From contig NZ_DLMO01000153.1 of NCBI RefSeq assembly GCF_002479325.1, forward strand, positions 1 through 22,182: a stretch of 22,182 nt of DNA. Reading direction: 5' to 3'. The number at the start of each line of letters is the position of its first letter. Position 1 is the first letter of the stretch. The position numbers were made by a program, and so were the translations under genes. This stretch comes from Brevundimonas sp. UBA7534. GTDB taxonomy: Bacteria > Pseudomonadota > Alphaproteobacteria > Caulobacterales > Caulobacteraceae. Below, piece by piece: positions 1 through 6,451 of the stretch. The notes beneath the pieces are model-generated. The model was not told the DNA's origin. It made no database searches and saw only the letters and a list, made by a program, of their open reading frames with translations.

Positions 1-409
1 CCAGCGCCGCGCGGATGGCCGCGTCGCGCGCCGTACCCGGCGGGGCGTCGGCGATGGCCGGGGGCGGCGCGACAAGACGCATCTTGGGCGCGGCCAGGGC
101 GGTGGCCACGGCCCGTCCCGCGCCGGCCCCAGCTCCGGCCTGAGCCTGTCCGGTCGCATCGTCCACGCGGGTCCGGGCCTGGTCGATCTCGGCCTGCAGC
201 GCGTCGCGGACGGCGCCGGCAAGACCGGACGCGGCCGGGCCTTCCTCGATCAGCGCCACGGCGCGCACGGGCTCGGACGAGCGGATCAGAACGGGAATGG
301 CGCCGCCCAGCACGGCGAACATCGGAAAGGCGAGCAGCGACAGCCAGAAGCCCACAGTCTTGGCGTAGGCCACATATTCGCGGCGCGCGATCAGGAGCGT
401 GCGGTTCAT
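1..409 (-). CDS. ABC-2 type transporter permease, N-terminal part (truncated by window edge)
   Basis: This is the membrane partner of the ATPase at 406-1365. Reading the minus strand from an ATG at 409-407 gives 136 codons that run off the window start. The protein begins MNRTLLIARREY, the usual opening of NatB-like ABC-2 permeases. A hydrophobic helix follows at about residues 20-43 (VGFWLSLLAFPMFAVLGGAI). After it comes a long extracytoplasmic stretch rich in Ala and Gly, as expected for the large loop after the first helix in this family. Its ATG overlaps the ATPase stop codon (ATGA, 409-406), so the two are translationally coupled and form one exporter. The substrate cannot be told; Na+ or small-molecule/peptide export is known for NatAB relatives. 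The C-terminal helices lie outside the window. Confidence 0.85.
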   Translation of the reverse strand, partial: MNRTLLIARREYVAYAKTVGFWLSLLAFPMFAVLGGAIPVLIRSSEPVRAVALIEEGPAASGLAGAVRDALQAEIDQARTRVDDATGQAQAGAGAGAGRAVATALAAPKMRLVAPPPAIADAPPGTARDAAIRAAL

Positions 410-1365
410 CGGGCCGCCTCCGCGGTGTTGGAAGAGGACTGGGGCTGATCGGGATGATCGCCGGTCAGGCCGATGAAGGCGTCGTGCAGCGTCGGCTCCT
501 TCAAGGCGAAGCCGCGCACGTCCAGGCCCGTCAGGAAGGCGGCCTTCAGCGTGTCCTGGCCGCCCGCGCCCGACGCCAGCGCCGCCTTCAACCGCCGGGT
601 CTCGCCGGCTTCTTCCACCAGTTCGACCCCCGCCACGCCGGGCAGGGCGGCGACCGCCTGGGCCGACAGGGCGCCGTCCAGCTCCAGAAAGCGGGGCGCA
701 GTGGCCTTGGCGGCCTCGACCGAGCCCTCGAACGCCTTTCGCCCGCGCGCCAGCAGCACCACCTTGTCGCACAGCCGTTCGGCATGCTGCATCACATGGG
801 TGGAGAACAGGACCGTGGCCCCTTGCGCGGCCAGGTCGCGGATCATGGCTTCGAGGCCCTGCTGGTTGACCGGGTCCAGGCCCGAAAAGGGCTCGTCCAG
901 GATCACGAACTCGGGGCGATGCACGACCGAGGCCAGAAGCTGAACCTTCTGGGCCATGCCCTTGGACAGCTCCTTCATCTTCTTTTTCTGCGAGGCGCCC
1001 AGCCCCTGCTGCTCCAGCAGGGCGACCGCGCGCTTGCGGCCCTCATGGGCGGGCAGGCCCTTCAGCGAACCGAAGAAGGCGATGGCCTCCACCGGCGTCA
1101 TCTTGCGATACAGACCGCGCTCCTCGGGCAGGAAGCCGATGCGGTCGCGCACCTCGCGCCCGTCGGCCGCGCCCAGGATGTCGATGCGGCCGGACGTCGC
1201 CGGCTGCAGGCCCAGGATCATCCGAAGGGTCGAGGTCTTGCCGGCGCCGTTCGGACCCAGGAAGCCGCAGATCGAGCCCTTCTCCACCTGGAAGCTGAGA
1301 TCACGCACGGCCTCGAACGTGCCGTACCGCTTTCCCACGCCCTCCAGCGTCAACGCCGCCGCCAT
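406..1365 (-). CDS. ABC transporter ATP-binding protein, NatA-like
   Basis: This 319-residue cytoplasmic ATPase powers an ABC-2 exporter. It carries Walker A GPNGAGKTS near residue 38, the signature LSKGMAQKVQL near 134, Walker B FVILDEPFSGLD near 153 and the switch histidine in FSTHVMQHAERLCD. A roughly 95-residue C-terminal tail after the nucleotide-binding domain matches the DUF4162-type extension seen in NatA-like ATPases. The ATG at 1365 is preceded by GGGAGG at a 5-nt spacing, which fixes the start. The stop overlaps the start of the permease gene on the same strand. It lies 80 nt downstream of the M23 peptidase stop, so the pair could have its own promoter or be read from that gene. 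The cargo is unknown. Confidence 0.93.
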   Translation of the reverse strand: MAAALTLEGVGKRYGTFEAVRDLSFQVEKGSICGFLGPNGAGKTSTLRMILGLQPATSGRIDILGAADGREVRDRIGFLPEERGLYRKMTPVEAIAFFGSLKGLPAHEGRKRAVALLEQQGLGASQKKKMKELSKGMAQKVQLLASVVHRPEFVILDEPFSGLDPVNQQGLEAMIRDLAAQGATVLFSTHVMQHAERLCDKVVLLARGRKAFEGSVEAAKATAPRFLELDGALSAQAVAALPGVAGVELVEEAGETRRLKAALASGAGGQDTLKAAFLTGLDVRGFALKEPTLHDAFIGLTGDHPDQPQSSSNTAEAAR

Positions 1366-1445
1366 GTCGCCTCCCGTCCCTTTGCGGCGAGCCTAGCAAG
1401 GACGACGCAGAAGGCCAGCGGCAAACGACCGACCCGTTAGGGCGC

Positions 1446-2093
1446 TCAGGCCTTTGCGGCTACCGAGAAGCTGCGGCCCACGACCTTGGCGGGGTTGACC
1501 TGGGCGTCGTTGCGGCGGACCTCGAAATGCAGGTGCGGGCCGGTGGAATAGCCGGTGGAGCCGACCAGGCCGATGCGTTGGCCGGTCGTGATCGCCGCGC
1601 CGCGCGTCACGTCGATGCGGCTAAGGTGGGCGTAGAGGGTGCTCATGCCGTTGGGGTGGCGCACCTCGATGAAGTTGCCGTAGCCGCCGGCTTCATAGCC
1701 TGTGCGGACCACGCGCCCCTCGGCGGCGGTGAAGACGCCCGTGCCCTTCGGAGCGGCGATGTCCACGCCCTTGTGCGCCCGGGCCTTGGCCTCGATGGCC
1801 AGTTTTCGAAGCCCGAACTTGGAGTTCACCGCATAGCCGCGGACCGGGGCGGCGAAGGCGATCTGGCGCATCACCGGACCGGCGTCCTCGACCTCGGCCT
1901 TGACGGGCGGCGCGACGGGGGCGGCCTTGGCGTCCGTCACGGGCGAGGGCGGCTGGGTGGCGACGTTGGGGGCGGCCGCGGCGGCCAGAACGGCCACGGC
2001 GGCGAAGGCGGCCGTCTGGCCGGAGTGGATCAACAGGGATTTCGCCCGCGTACCCGCCTTTTCCAGGGGGGCGGACGAGAACAGGCGTCGCAT
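1446..2093 (-). CDS. M23 family (LytM-type) peptidoglycan metallopeptidase
   Basis: A 215-residue envelope endopeptidase of the LytM fold. The start was set at the ATG at 2093 rather than the longer frame to 2261. A GGAG lies upstream of 2093, and the extra N-terminal residues are Arg/Pro-rich and unlike a protein. From this start a basic segment leads into a hydrophobic Ala-rich helix at about residues 28-43, a likely signal anchor. The catalytic domain covers about residues 90-210. It shows HKGVDIAAP (zinc ligands H and D), a GNFIEVRHPNG beta strand, YAHLS, and HLHFEV (the HxH motif). All expected zinc ligands are present, so it should be active and not a degenerate EnvC/NlpD-type activator. 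Substrate peptide bonds in peptidoglycan are inferred from the family. Confidence 0.92.
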   Translation of the reverse strand: MRRLFSSAPLEKAGTRAKSLLIHSGQTAAFAAVAVLAAAAAPNVATQPPSPVTDAKAAPVAPPVKAEVEDAGPVMRQIAFAAPVRGYAVNSKFGLRKLAIEAKARAHKGVDIAAPKGTGVFTAAEGRVVRTGYEAGGYGNFIEVRHPNGMSTLYAHLSRIDVTRGAAITTGQRIGLVGSTGYSTGPHLHFEVRRNDAQVNPAKVVGRSFSVAAKA

Positions 2094-2267
2094 TCGGCGG
2101 CGTCTCCGACAACAGGCGCGGGAAGGGCGCGGGGACAGGGACGGGGCGGCGCGGATCGCGCGGCCATCCCGGTGACGAGGCGCGCTTATGACAGCCGCAT
2201 GGGGCGACTTTGGGACGGGAGAGGCGGCGCATGGTCGCACCAAGGGAACCCGCCGGCGCAAGGTCCG

Positions 2268-2492
2268 TCAGGCGATGATGTCGGGCAGGATGCGGTCTTC
2301 GATCTTCACGATCTCGTCCTTGATCGACAGCTTCTTGCGCTTCATCCGGGCGATCATCAGCTGGTCCGGCACGGCGGCGGCGGACAGGGCCTCGATGGAG
2401 GCGTCCAGTTCGGCGTGTTCTTGGCGCAGCAATTTGACGCGGGCGTGAAGCGCCGCCTCTTCCTCGCTGATTTCCGGAACGTCATCGTTCAT
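2268..2492 (-). CDS. DUF465 (YdcH/SlyX-like) small coiled-coil protein
   Basis: A 74-residue acidic protein of the DUF465 (YdcH) family. It is predicted to be almost entirely alpha-helical, with an amphipathic stretch HARVKLLRQEHAELDASIEA and a later MARMKRKKLSIKDEI-like segment: here ARMKRKKLSIKDEIVKIED. The family signature is the repeated K-x-x-K-L-x-x-K-D-E-I pattern near the C-terminus. No enzymatic motif exists and the biochemical role of the family is unknown. GGGGA lies about 9 nt before the ATG. It sits 35 nt downstream of the TIGR02444 gene on the same strand, so it is probably the last gene of the ubiX transcript. A shorter paralogue lies on the other strand at 3708-3881. Confidence 0.88.
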   Translation of the reverse strand: MNDDVPEISEEEAALHARVKLLRQEHAELDASIEALSAAAVPDQLMIARMKRKKLSIKDEIVKIEDRILPDIIA

Positions 2493-2527
2493 GTCGAATC
2501 CCCGGCGGGCTTATACGTCAGGGCGAT

Positions 2528-2995
2528 TCAAGCCGGAAGGGCCTCGGCCAGGCGGATCAGGGCCGAGCGCGGCGTAACCCGCGACCACAGACGCGTCGTG
2601 GCGGTCAGGCCGTCGATCGTCGGACGCGGCGCGCCAGCCGGCGCGGGGGCCAGCGCCTCCAGCGCTTCCAGCAGATGCCGCTCGGCCTCCAGTTCCAGGG
2701 CCTTGATGCGCTCGCGCACCGACTGGCGCGGACCGTCGTCGATGTCGGGGACCGGCGCCTTCAGGGTGCGGCGCACCGCGCGCAGCGGGGCCACCACCAC
2801 GCCGTCCCAGGCGCGGGCGGTGTCGCAGGCGGCCTCGATCGTCTCCTCGTCCGGGCGTCGGCCCGTCGCGGCGACCCAGGCCGACCACAGCAGCAGCGGG
2901 ACATTCTGCTCGTGGTGGTCCTGCAGCGTCAGACAGGCCTCGGCGACGCCGGGCGCGCCGTAAGCGGCCACGGACCAGTCCCAAAGGTTGCTCAC
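2528..2995 (-). CDS. TIGR02444 family protein (DUF2390)
   Basis: A 155-residue protein recognised from its N-terminal pattern. LWDWSVAAYG, followed by ACLTLQDHHEQNVPLLLWSAW, is the hallmark of the TIGR02444/DUF2390 family. The first 110 residues look helical; the rest is a charged helix (RERIKALELEAERHLLEALE) and a Pro/Ala-rich tail. No catalytic motif can be seen and the function of the family is not established. The start is a GTG at 2995 that overlaps the ubiX stop (GTGA), which means translational coupling with ubiX. That coupling is the only functional hint here. Confidence 0.85.
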   Translation of the reverse strand: MSNLWDWSVAAYGAPGVAEACLTLQDHHEQNVPLLLWSAWVAATGRRPDEETIEAACDTARAWDGVVVAPLRAVRRTLKAPVPDIDDGPRQSVRERIKALELEAERHLLEALEALAPAPAGAPRPTIDGLTATTRLWSRVTPRSALIRLAEALPA

Positions 2996-3591
2996 TTCAG
3001 GCCGTCCCAGCGGCGCACGGCGCTCCAGTCCAGGCCGAACAGGTCCAGGGCTCGGCCGACGGACTGATCGACCATCTCCGGGATCGACGCGGGTCGGGCG
3101 TAGAAGGCGGGAAGCGGCGGGGCGATAACCGCGCCCATTTCGGCCAGGGCGGTCATCGTCCGCAGATGGCCCAGGTGCAGCGGCGTCTCGCGCACCATCA
3201 GCACCAGCGGGCGGCGTTCCTTCAGCGTCACATCGGCGGCGCGGGTCAGCAGCGAGGACGTCACGCCGGTGGCGATCTCGCTCATCGTCCGCACCGAGCA
3301 GGGCGCGACGATCATGCCCAGGGTGCGAAAGGAGCCGGAGGCGATGCTGGCGCCGACATCGGCCAGTCGATGCGTCACCGCAGCCTTCGCCGACAGGTCG
3401 TCGGCGGTCAGATCCGTCTCCTGCGACAATGTGAGCAGGGCGGCCTTGGTCACGACCAAATGGCTCTCGACGCCCAGGTCTTTCAGCGCGTCCAACACGC
3501 GCGCGCCGTAGATCGCGCCGGAAGCCCCTGAAATTCCGACAACCATCCGAGGCGGCGAATTTCGTACGGCTCCGTTCACATCATCGACCAT
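2992..3591 (-). CDS. ubiX: UbiX-type flavin prenyltransferase
   Basis: This enzyme joins dimethylallyl phosphate to FMN to make prenylated FMN, the cofactor of UbiD decarboxylases. Those act in ubiquinone synthesis and in aromatic-acid decarboxylation. The Rossmann-like flavin-binding motif GISGASGAIYG opens the domain. Later come APCSVRTMSEIATG, VRETPLHLGHL and PPLPAFYARP, the phosphate- and flavin-binding segments of the family. The ATG at 3591 was chosen because GGGAGG lies about 12 nt before it (199 residues). An ATG at 3546 would give MVVGISGASG and a length nearer the E. coli protein, and cannot be excluded. A GTG at 3651 looks too early. No UbiD is in the window. The stop overlaps the next gene, so the two are co-translated. 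Confidence 0.92.
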   Translation of the reverse strand: MVDDVNGAVRNSPPRMVVGISGASGAIYGARVLDALKDLGVESHLVVTKAALLTLSQETDLTADDLSAKAAVTHRLADVGASIASGSFRTLGMIVAPCSVRTMSEIATGVTSSLLTRAADVTLKERRPLVLMVRETPLHLGHLRTMTALAEMGAVIAPPLPAFYARPASIPEMVDQSVGRALDLFGLDWSAVRRWDGLK

Positions 3592-3707
3592 TTTAGGGGT
3601 CAGCCTCCCTGGTGTCCGGCGCGGCGGGTCGTCACTGGAATGTGATTCCACAGCCCGTCGAACCGGGCGCTCACTCTAGTGGTCCCTAACCAACGGAGGC
3701 GCAAGCC

Positions 3708-3881
3708 ATGACCATCGAGGCTCGTATTCGCGAACTGGGTAATCGTCATCGCACCCTGGATGAGACCATCCAGAAGGAGATGACCCGGCCGTCCGTGGAC
3801 ACGCTGCAGGTCAGGGAGTTGAAGCAGAGGAAGCTTCGGCTGAAGGAAGAGATCACCAGCCTGGAGGCGCGAACCCACTAG
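3708..3881 (+). CDS. Short DUF465 (YdcH-like) protein, 57 aa
   Basis: A 57-codon gene, easy to miss by length cut-offs. The protein starts MTIEARIRELGNRHRTLDET and ends with a charged helix containing RELKQRKLRLKEEITSLE. That is the DUF465/YdcH pattern (K-x-x-K-L-x-L-K-E-E-I), with one heptad fewer than the 74-residue paralogue at 2268-2492. CGGAGG lies 9 nt before the ATG, and a perfect intrinsic terminator follows 26 nt after the stop. It is therefore a free-standing transcription unit, divergent from ubiX with 116 nt between the two starts. The function of the family is unknown; a small helical, possibly oligomeric or RNA/protein-binding protein is a guess only. Confidence 0.88.
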   Translation: MTIEARIRELGNRHRTLDETIQKEMTRPSVDTLQVRELKQRKLRLKEEITSLEARTH

Positions 3882-3907
3882 CGGTTCCCGACCTCCCGAA
3901 AACGACG

Positions 3908-3944
3908 ACGGCCCCGGAGATCGCTCTCCGGGGCCGTTTTGTTT
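3908..3944 (+). terminator. Rho-independent terminator after the short DUF465 gene
   Basis: A perfect 13-bp inverted repeat (left arm 3908-3920, right arm 3925-3937) encloses a TCGC tetraloop and runs into TTTTGTTT. It ends the transcript of the 3708-3881 gene. The convergent trcR gene stops at 3980. On the other strand the T-run is replaced by a mixed sequence, so it probably works mainly in the plus direction. Confidence 0.93.
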
Positions 3945-3979
3945 GCTTCTCTTCGGCAATCCGAGGAGCGGGACTGCGA

Positions 3980-4642
3980 TCAGTCGCGCGGACCGAAGAC
4001 GGAGTCGGCGGTCGGTTCGGCGCCGCGGACCTCGGGCTCTTCCGGGGTGAATTCGGGCTCGATCTCCTCGGCCACCGGCAGGATGGTGCCGCCGCCGTTC
4101 TTGGCGTCGTCCTTGGCCTTCTTCTCGGCGGCCTTCCTGACGATTTCGTCCAGCGCCAGCTGGCCGACCAGGCCCAGGGTCACCGGATCGACCGGCTTGA
4201 TGTTGGCGGTGTTCCAGTGGGTGCGGTTGCGCACGCTCTCGATGGTGGACTTGGTGGTGCCCAGAAGCTTGGCGATCTGGGCGTCCGTCACCTCGGGGTG
4301 ATTGCGCACGAACCAGGCGATGGCGTCCGGGCGATCCTGGCGGCGCGAGACGGGCGTGTATTTCGGCGCCGGCTTGGCGGACTTCAGCAGCTCGGCGTGG
4401 CGGCTGACGACGGCCTTCATGCGGTAGTTGGAATCGGCCTGGGCCTTGTCCAACTCCTCGCGCGTCAGCTGGCCGCCTGTGACCGGATCGACGCCACGGA
4501 TGTCGCGGGCCACGTCGCCGTCGGCGATGCCGCGCACTTCCAGCGGGTGCAGGCCGCAGAAGTCGGCGATCTGCTCGAAGCTGAGGGAGGTGTTGTCGAC
4601 CAGCCAGACCGCGGTGGCCTTGGGCATCAGGATGTCGCTCAT
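3980..4642 (-). CDS. trcR: DUF1013 cell-cycle transcriptional regulator TrcR
   Basis: A 220-residue member of the alphaproteobacterial DUF1013 family. The Caulobacter crescentus member, TrcR, is described as associating with RNA polymerase and controlling cell-cycle genes. Two helix-turn-helix-like segments are visible. One is at about residues 20-43 (SFEQIADFCGLHPLEVRGIA), the other at about 118-142 (TDAQIAKLLGTTKSTIESVR), ending in the conserved NRTHWN. Between them lies the conserved RGVDPVTGGQLT and a basic linker with KPAPKYTPVSRRQDRPDAIAW. The C-terminal 40 residues are acidic and low in complexity. The gene is monocistronic, convergent with the short DUF465 gene and divergent from the crystallin-like gene (223 nt between starts). 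Essentiality and RNAP tracking are known for the relative, not shown here. Confidence 0.92.
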   Translation of the reverse strand: MSDILMPKATAVWLVDNTSLSFEQIADFCGLHPLEVRGIADGDVARDIRGVDPVTGGQLTREELDKAQADSNYRMKAVVSRHAELLKSAKPAPKYTPVSRRQDRPDAIAWFVRNHPEVTDAQIAKLLGTTKSTIESVRNRTHWNTANIKPVDPVTLGLVGQLALDEIVRKAAEKKAKDDAKNGGGTILPVAEEIEPEFTPEEPEVRGAEPTADSVFGPRD

Positions 4643-4865
4643 GGACTTGGGTCCCGGTTCTTCAAGGGCCCGCGCGGCGCGATGCGGCGGGCGTTGGATA
4701 CGACGGCGCCCGGCCTTTCGACCGGGCGCTGATGACGCCGATATAGGCCTATTCGGAAGAAAAGAAAACGTCGCCCGACACGGGCGTACAGCAAAGGTTC
4801 ATGTGCGCTGCGCAACCTTGGCGGTCCTGAAGTCTTTGGCATTCGGGAGAGAGAGGAACCAACCC

Positions 4866-5477
4866 ATGTCGATTCTGCTTGGCGCGGCCATGGCCGCTGC
4901 GATGATGGCCCCCGGACACGGGCCGACAGACGTTCAGCAACGGGTCGCTCCGCGTGGCAGCTACGCCCGGAGCTGCACCGGCGCCTATGTGAACCAGGGC
5001 CGCCTCTACGCCGATTGTCGTGACCAGCGCGGCCAGCCGCGCGGCACCTCGATCGAGCTGGCGCGCTGCTCCAGCGCCGAGATCGCCAACAGCAATGGTC
5101 TGCTGGTCTGCGGCAACGTGCGCGGGAGCTATGAGGACAGCCGTCCAGGCTATCCCGGCACGCCGGGCCGCCCTGGCCGTCCGGACCGTCCGGACCGGCC
5201 GGGCGACGGCTGGGGCGGCGGGCGCAACTCGATCACCGTCTATGAGGACTCCAACTTCCGTGGTCGCTCGATGAGCTTCAACAGCGAGGTGGCCAATCTG
5301 GAACGCTCGGGCATGAACGACAGGATCAGCTCGATCCGCCTGCGCGGGCGCTGGGAGGTCTGCACCGACGCCTACTTCCGCGGCTCCTGCCGAATTATCA
5401 GCGGCGACGAGCGCAATCTGGGCTCCAGCGGCTTCAACGACCGCATCTCATCGCTGCGTCCCGCGCGGCGCTGGTAA
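4866..5477 (+). CDS. Secreted cyanovirin-N-like plus beta/gamma-crystallin domain protein
   Basis: A 203-residue, three-part protein. Residues 1-19 are hydrophobic and probably a signal peptide, though without the usual basic N-region. Residues 31-83 match one cyanovirin-N (CVNH) repeat: a GSYxxSC start, LYADC, SIELxRC, IANSNGLLVC, with Cys at 37, 51, 68 and 82. Residues 95-120 are a Pro/Arg/Gly linker with PGRPGRP-type repeats. Residues 123-199 hold two Greek-key crystallin motifs (VYEDSNFRGRSMSF and CTDAYFRGSCRIISG). Each ends in NDRISS (151-156, 191-196), which fits the Ca2+-binding consensus (N/D)(N/D)xx(S/T)S. Extracellular or periplasmic, Ca-stabilised, possibly carbohydrate-binding; the binding role is inference. 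AGAGAGGA precedes the ATG. The frame is open far upstream but without a credible start. Confidence 0.85.
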   Translation: MSILLGAAMAAAMMAPGHGPTDVQQRVAPRGSYARSCTGAYVNQGRLYADCRDQRGQPRGTSIELARCSSAEIANSNGLLVCGNVRGSYEDSRPGYPGTPGRPGRPDRPDRPGDGWGGGRNSITVYEDSNFRGRSMSFNSEVANLERSGMNDRISSIRLRGRWEVCTDAYFRGSCRIISGDERNLGSSGFNDRISSLRPARRW

Positions 5478-5562
5478 GCCAGACGGCGGCGCGTCGACAG
5501 GCGCGTCGCCCGCTTGCGCCCGTTCGTCATGGCCCATTCGTCCCGGTCCGGCTTTGTGATAG

Positions 5563-5573
5563 GACTCGGAATC
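5563..5573. promoter_or_regulatory. Paired GANTC (CcrM) sites upstream of DUF1192-rcdA
   Basis: GACTC (5563-5567) and GAATC (5569-5573) lie side by side, 25 to 35 nt before the DUF1192 start. GANTC is the CcrM methylation site in Caulobacterales, and promoters with such sites are often controlled by GcrA. Placement fits a core promoter, but no clear -35/-10 pair could be assigned. Confidence 0.45.
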
Positions 5574-5598
5574 CGGCCAGCGACGCGAGGAGAAGGCC

Positions 5599-5802
5599 AT
5601 GTTCGAGGATCTGGAGCCGCGCCCGCGGCGCGACGAGGCGTTGAGCGCCTTGCGACGCGAGGACCTGGACGCCTATTCGGTGGAGGATCTGACTGAACGG
5701 GTCGCCGAACTGGAGGCCGAGATCGCCCGGTCGCGCGCGGCGATGGACGCCAAGCGTGCCAAGAAGAGCGCGGCGGACGCGCTTTTCACCTTCAGGCCCT
5801 GA
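5599..5802 (+). CDS. DUF1192 family small protein
   Basis: A 67-residue protein with the DUF1192 core: VEDLTERVAELEAEIARSRAAMDAKRAKKSAAD. The middle is a strong short coiled coil (heptads L-x-x-R-V-x-x-L-x-x-E-I), and the end FxFRP is typical. No enzymatic motif is present and the function is unknown. CGAGGAG precedes the ATG by 6 nt, a strong start. It lies 90 nt before the chosen rcdA start, with no terminator between, so co-transcription with rcdA is likely. A link of this small coiled-coil protein to RcdA-dependent proteolysis is speculation from gene order. Confidence 0.88.
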   Translation: MFEDLEPRPRRDEALSALRREDLDAYSVEDLTERVAELEAEIARSRAAMDAKRAKKSAADALFTFRP

Positions 5803-5892
5803 CGCCGGTGCGACAATCGTGGCATGACCGTTGCAGTCCGTGCTCGGAGTTCCGGCTCCCGGCCGATTGCAGGACAGGCGTGCGTTTTCCCG

Positions 5893-6429
5893 ATGAAGAT
5901 GTCTGAGTTGACCGTGGGCGATCCTTCCTTTTCCGAACTTCCGGCCGGACCGGACCGCGCCCGCACGGTGCGCGACTTCGCGCGTTCCGAACTGTTCGAC
6001 CGGACCTTCCGCGAAGGCATGGAGCTGGTCGAGGAGACGGCCGCCTATCTGGACGGAGAGGGGCGGCGCGAGTCCCGCATCCTGTCCCGCTCGGCCGCCC
6101 TGGCCTATGCGGCGGAAAGCATGAAGCTGACCACGCGGCTGATGCAGATCGCGTCCTGGCTGCTGGTCCAGCGGGCCGTGCGCGAAGGCGACATGACGCC
6201 CGAAGCCGCGTGCGAGCCGCGCTATCGCCTGAACGCGCGCAAGATCGAGGCCGAGCCCAGCCACGCCGAACTGCCGATCGCCCTGGTCGAATATCTGGTG
6301 CGGTCCGAAAAGCTGTTCGACCGGGCCCTGCACCTGGATCGCCGGATGTACCTGGGCGACGCCGAGGAGACGCCGCCCAATCCGGTGTTGAGCCAGCTGG
6401 GAATGCTGGAAGCGGCCTTCCGGGGCTGA
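5893..6429 (+). CDS. rcdA: RcdA, DUF1465 family ClpXP protease adaptor
   Basis: The DUF1465 family includes C. crescentus RcdA. With CpdR and PopA, RcdA helps bring substrates such as CtrA to the ClpXP protease at the cell pole. This protein shows the conserved helical core: EGMELVEETAAYLDG, then ALAYAAESMKLTTRLMQIAS and WLLVQRAVREGDM, then VEYLVRSEKLFDRALHLDRR. It has the usual disordered, Gly/Pro/Asn-containing C-terminal tail (ETPPNPVLSQLGMLE). The start at 5893 gives 178 residues, matching the family length; an ATG at 5899 is equally possible. The longer frame from 5824 adds a Ser/Arg/Gly-rich segment with no convincing Shine-Dalgarno. No strong ribosome site precedes 5893 either. Convergent with the L,D-transpeptidase, with 12 nt between stops. 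Confidence 0.88.
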   Translation: MKMSELTVGDPSFSELPAGPDRARTVRDFARSELFDRTFREGMELVEETAAYLDGEGRRESRILSRSAALAYAAESMKLTTRLMQIASWLLVQRAVREGDMTPEAACEPRYRLNARKIEAEPSHAELPIALVEYLVRSEKLFDRALHLDRRMYLGDAEETPPNPVLSQLGMLEAAFRG

Positions 6430-6436
6430 TCGAGGC

Positions 6437-6451
6437 CGGGCCTACGGCCCG
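6437..6451. terminator. Short hairpin between convergent rcdA and L,D-transpeptidase
   Basis: CGGGCC-TAC-GGCCCG forms a perfect 6-bp hairpin with a 3-nt loop in the 12-nt gap and over the transpeptidase stop codon. There is no T-run, so it may slow or stop transcription in both directions only weakly, or be chance in GC-rich DNA. Confidence 0.3.
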
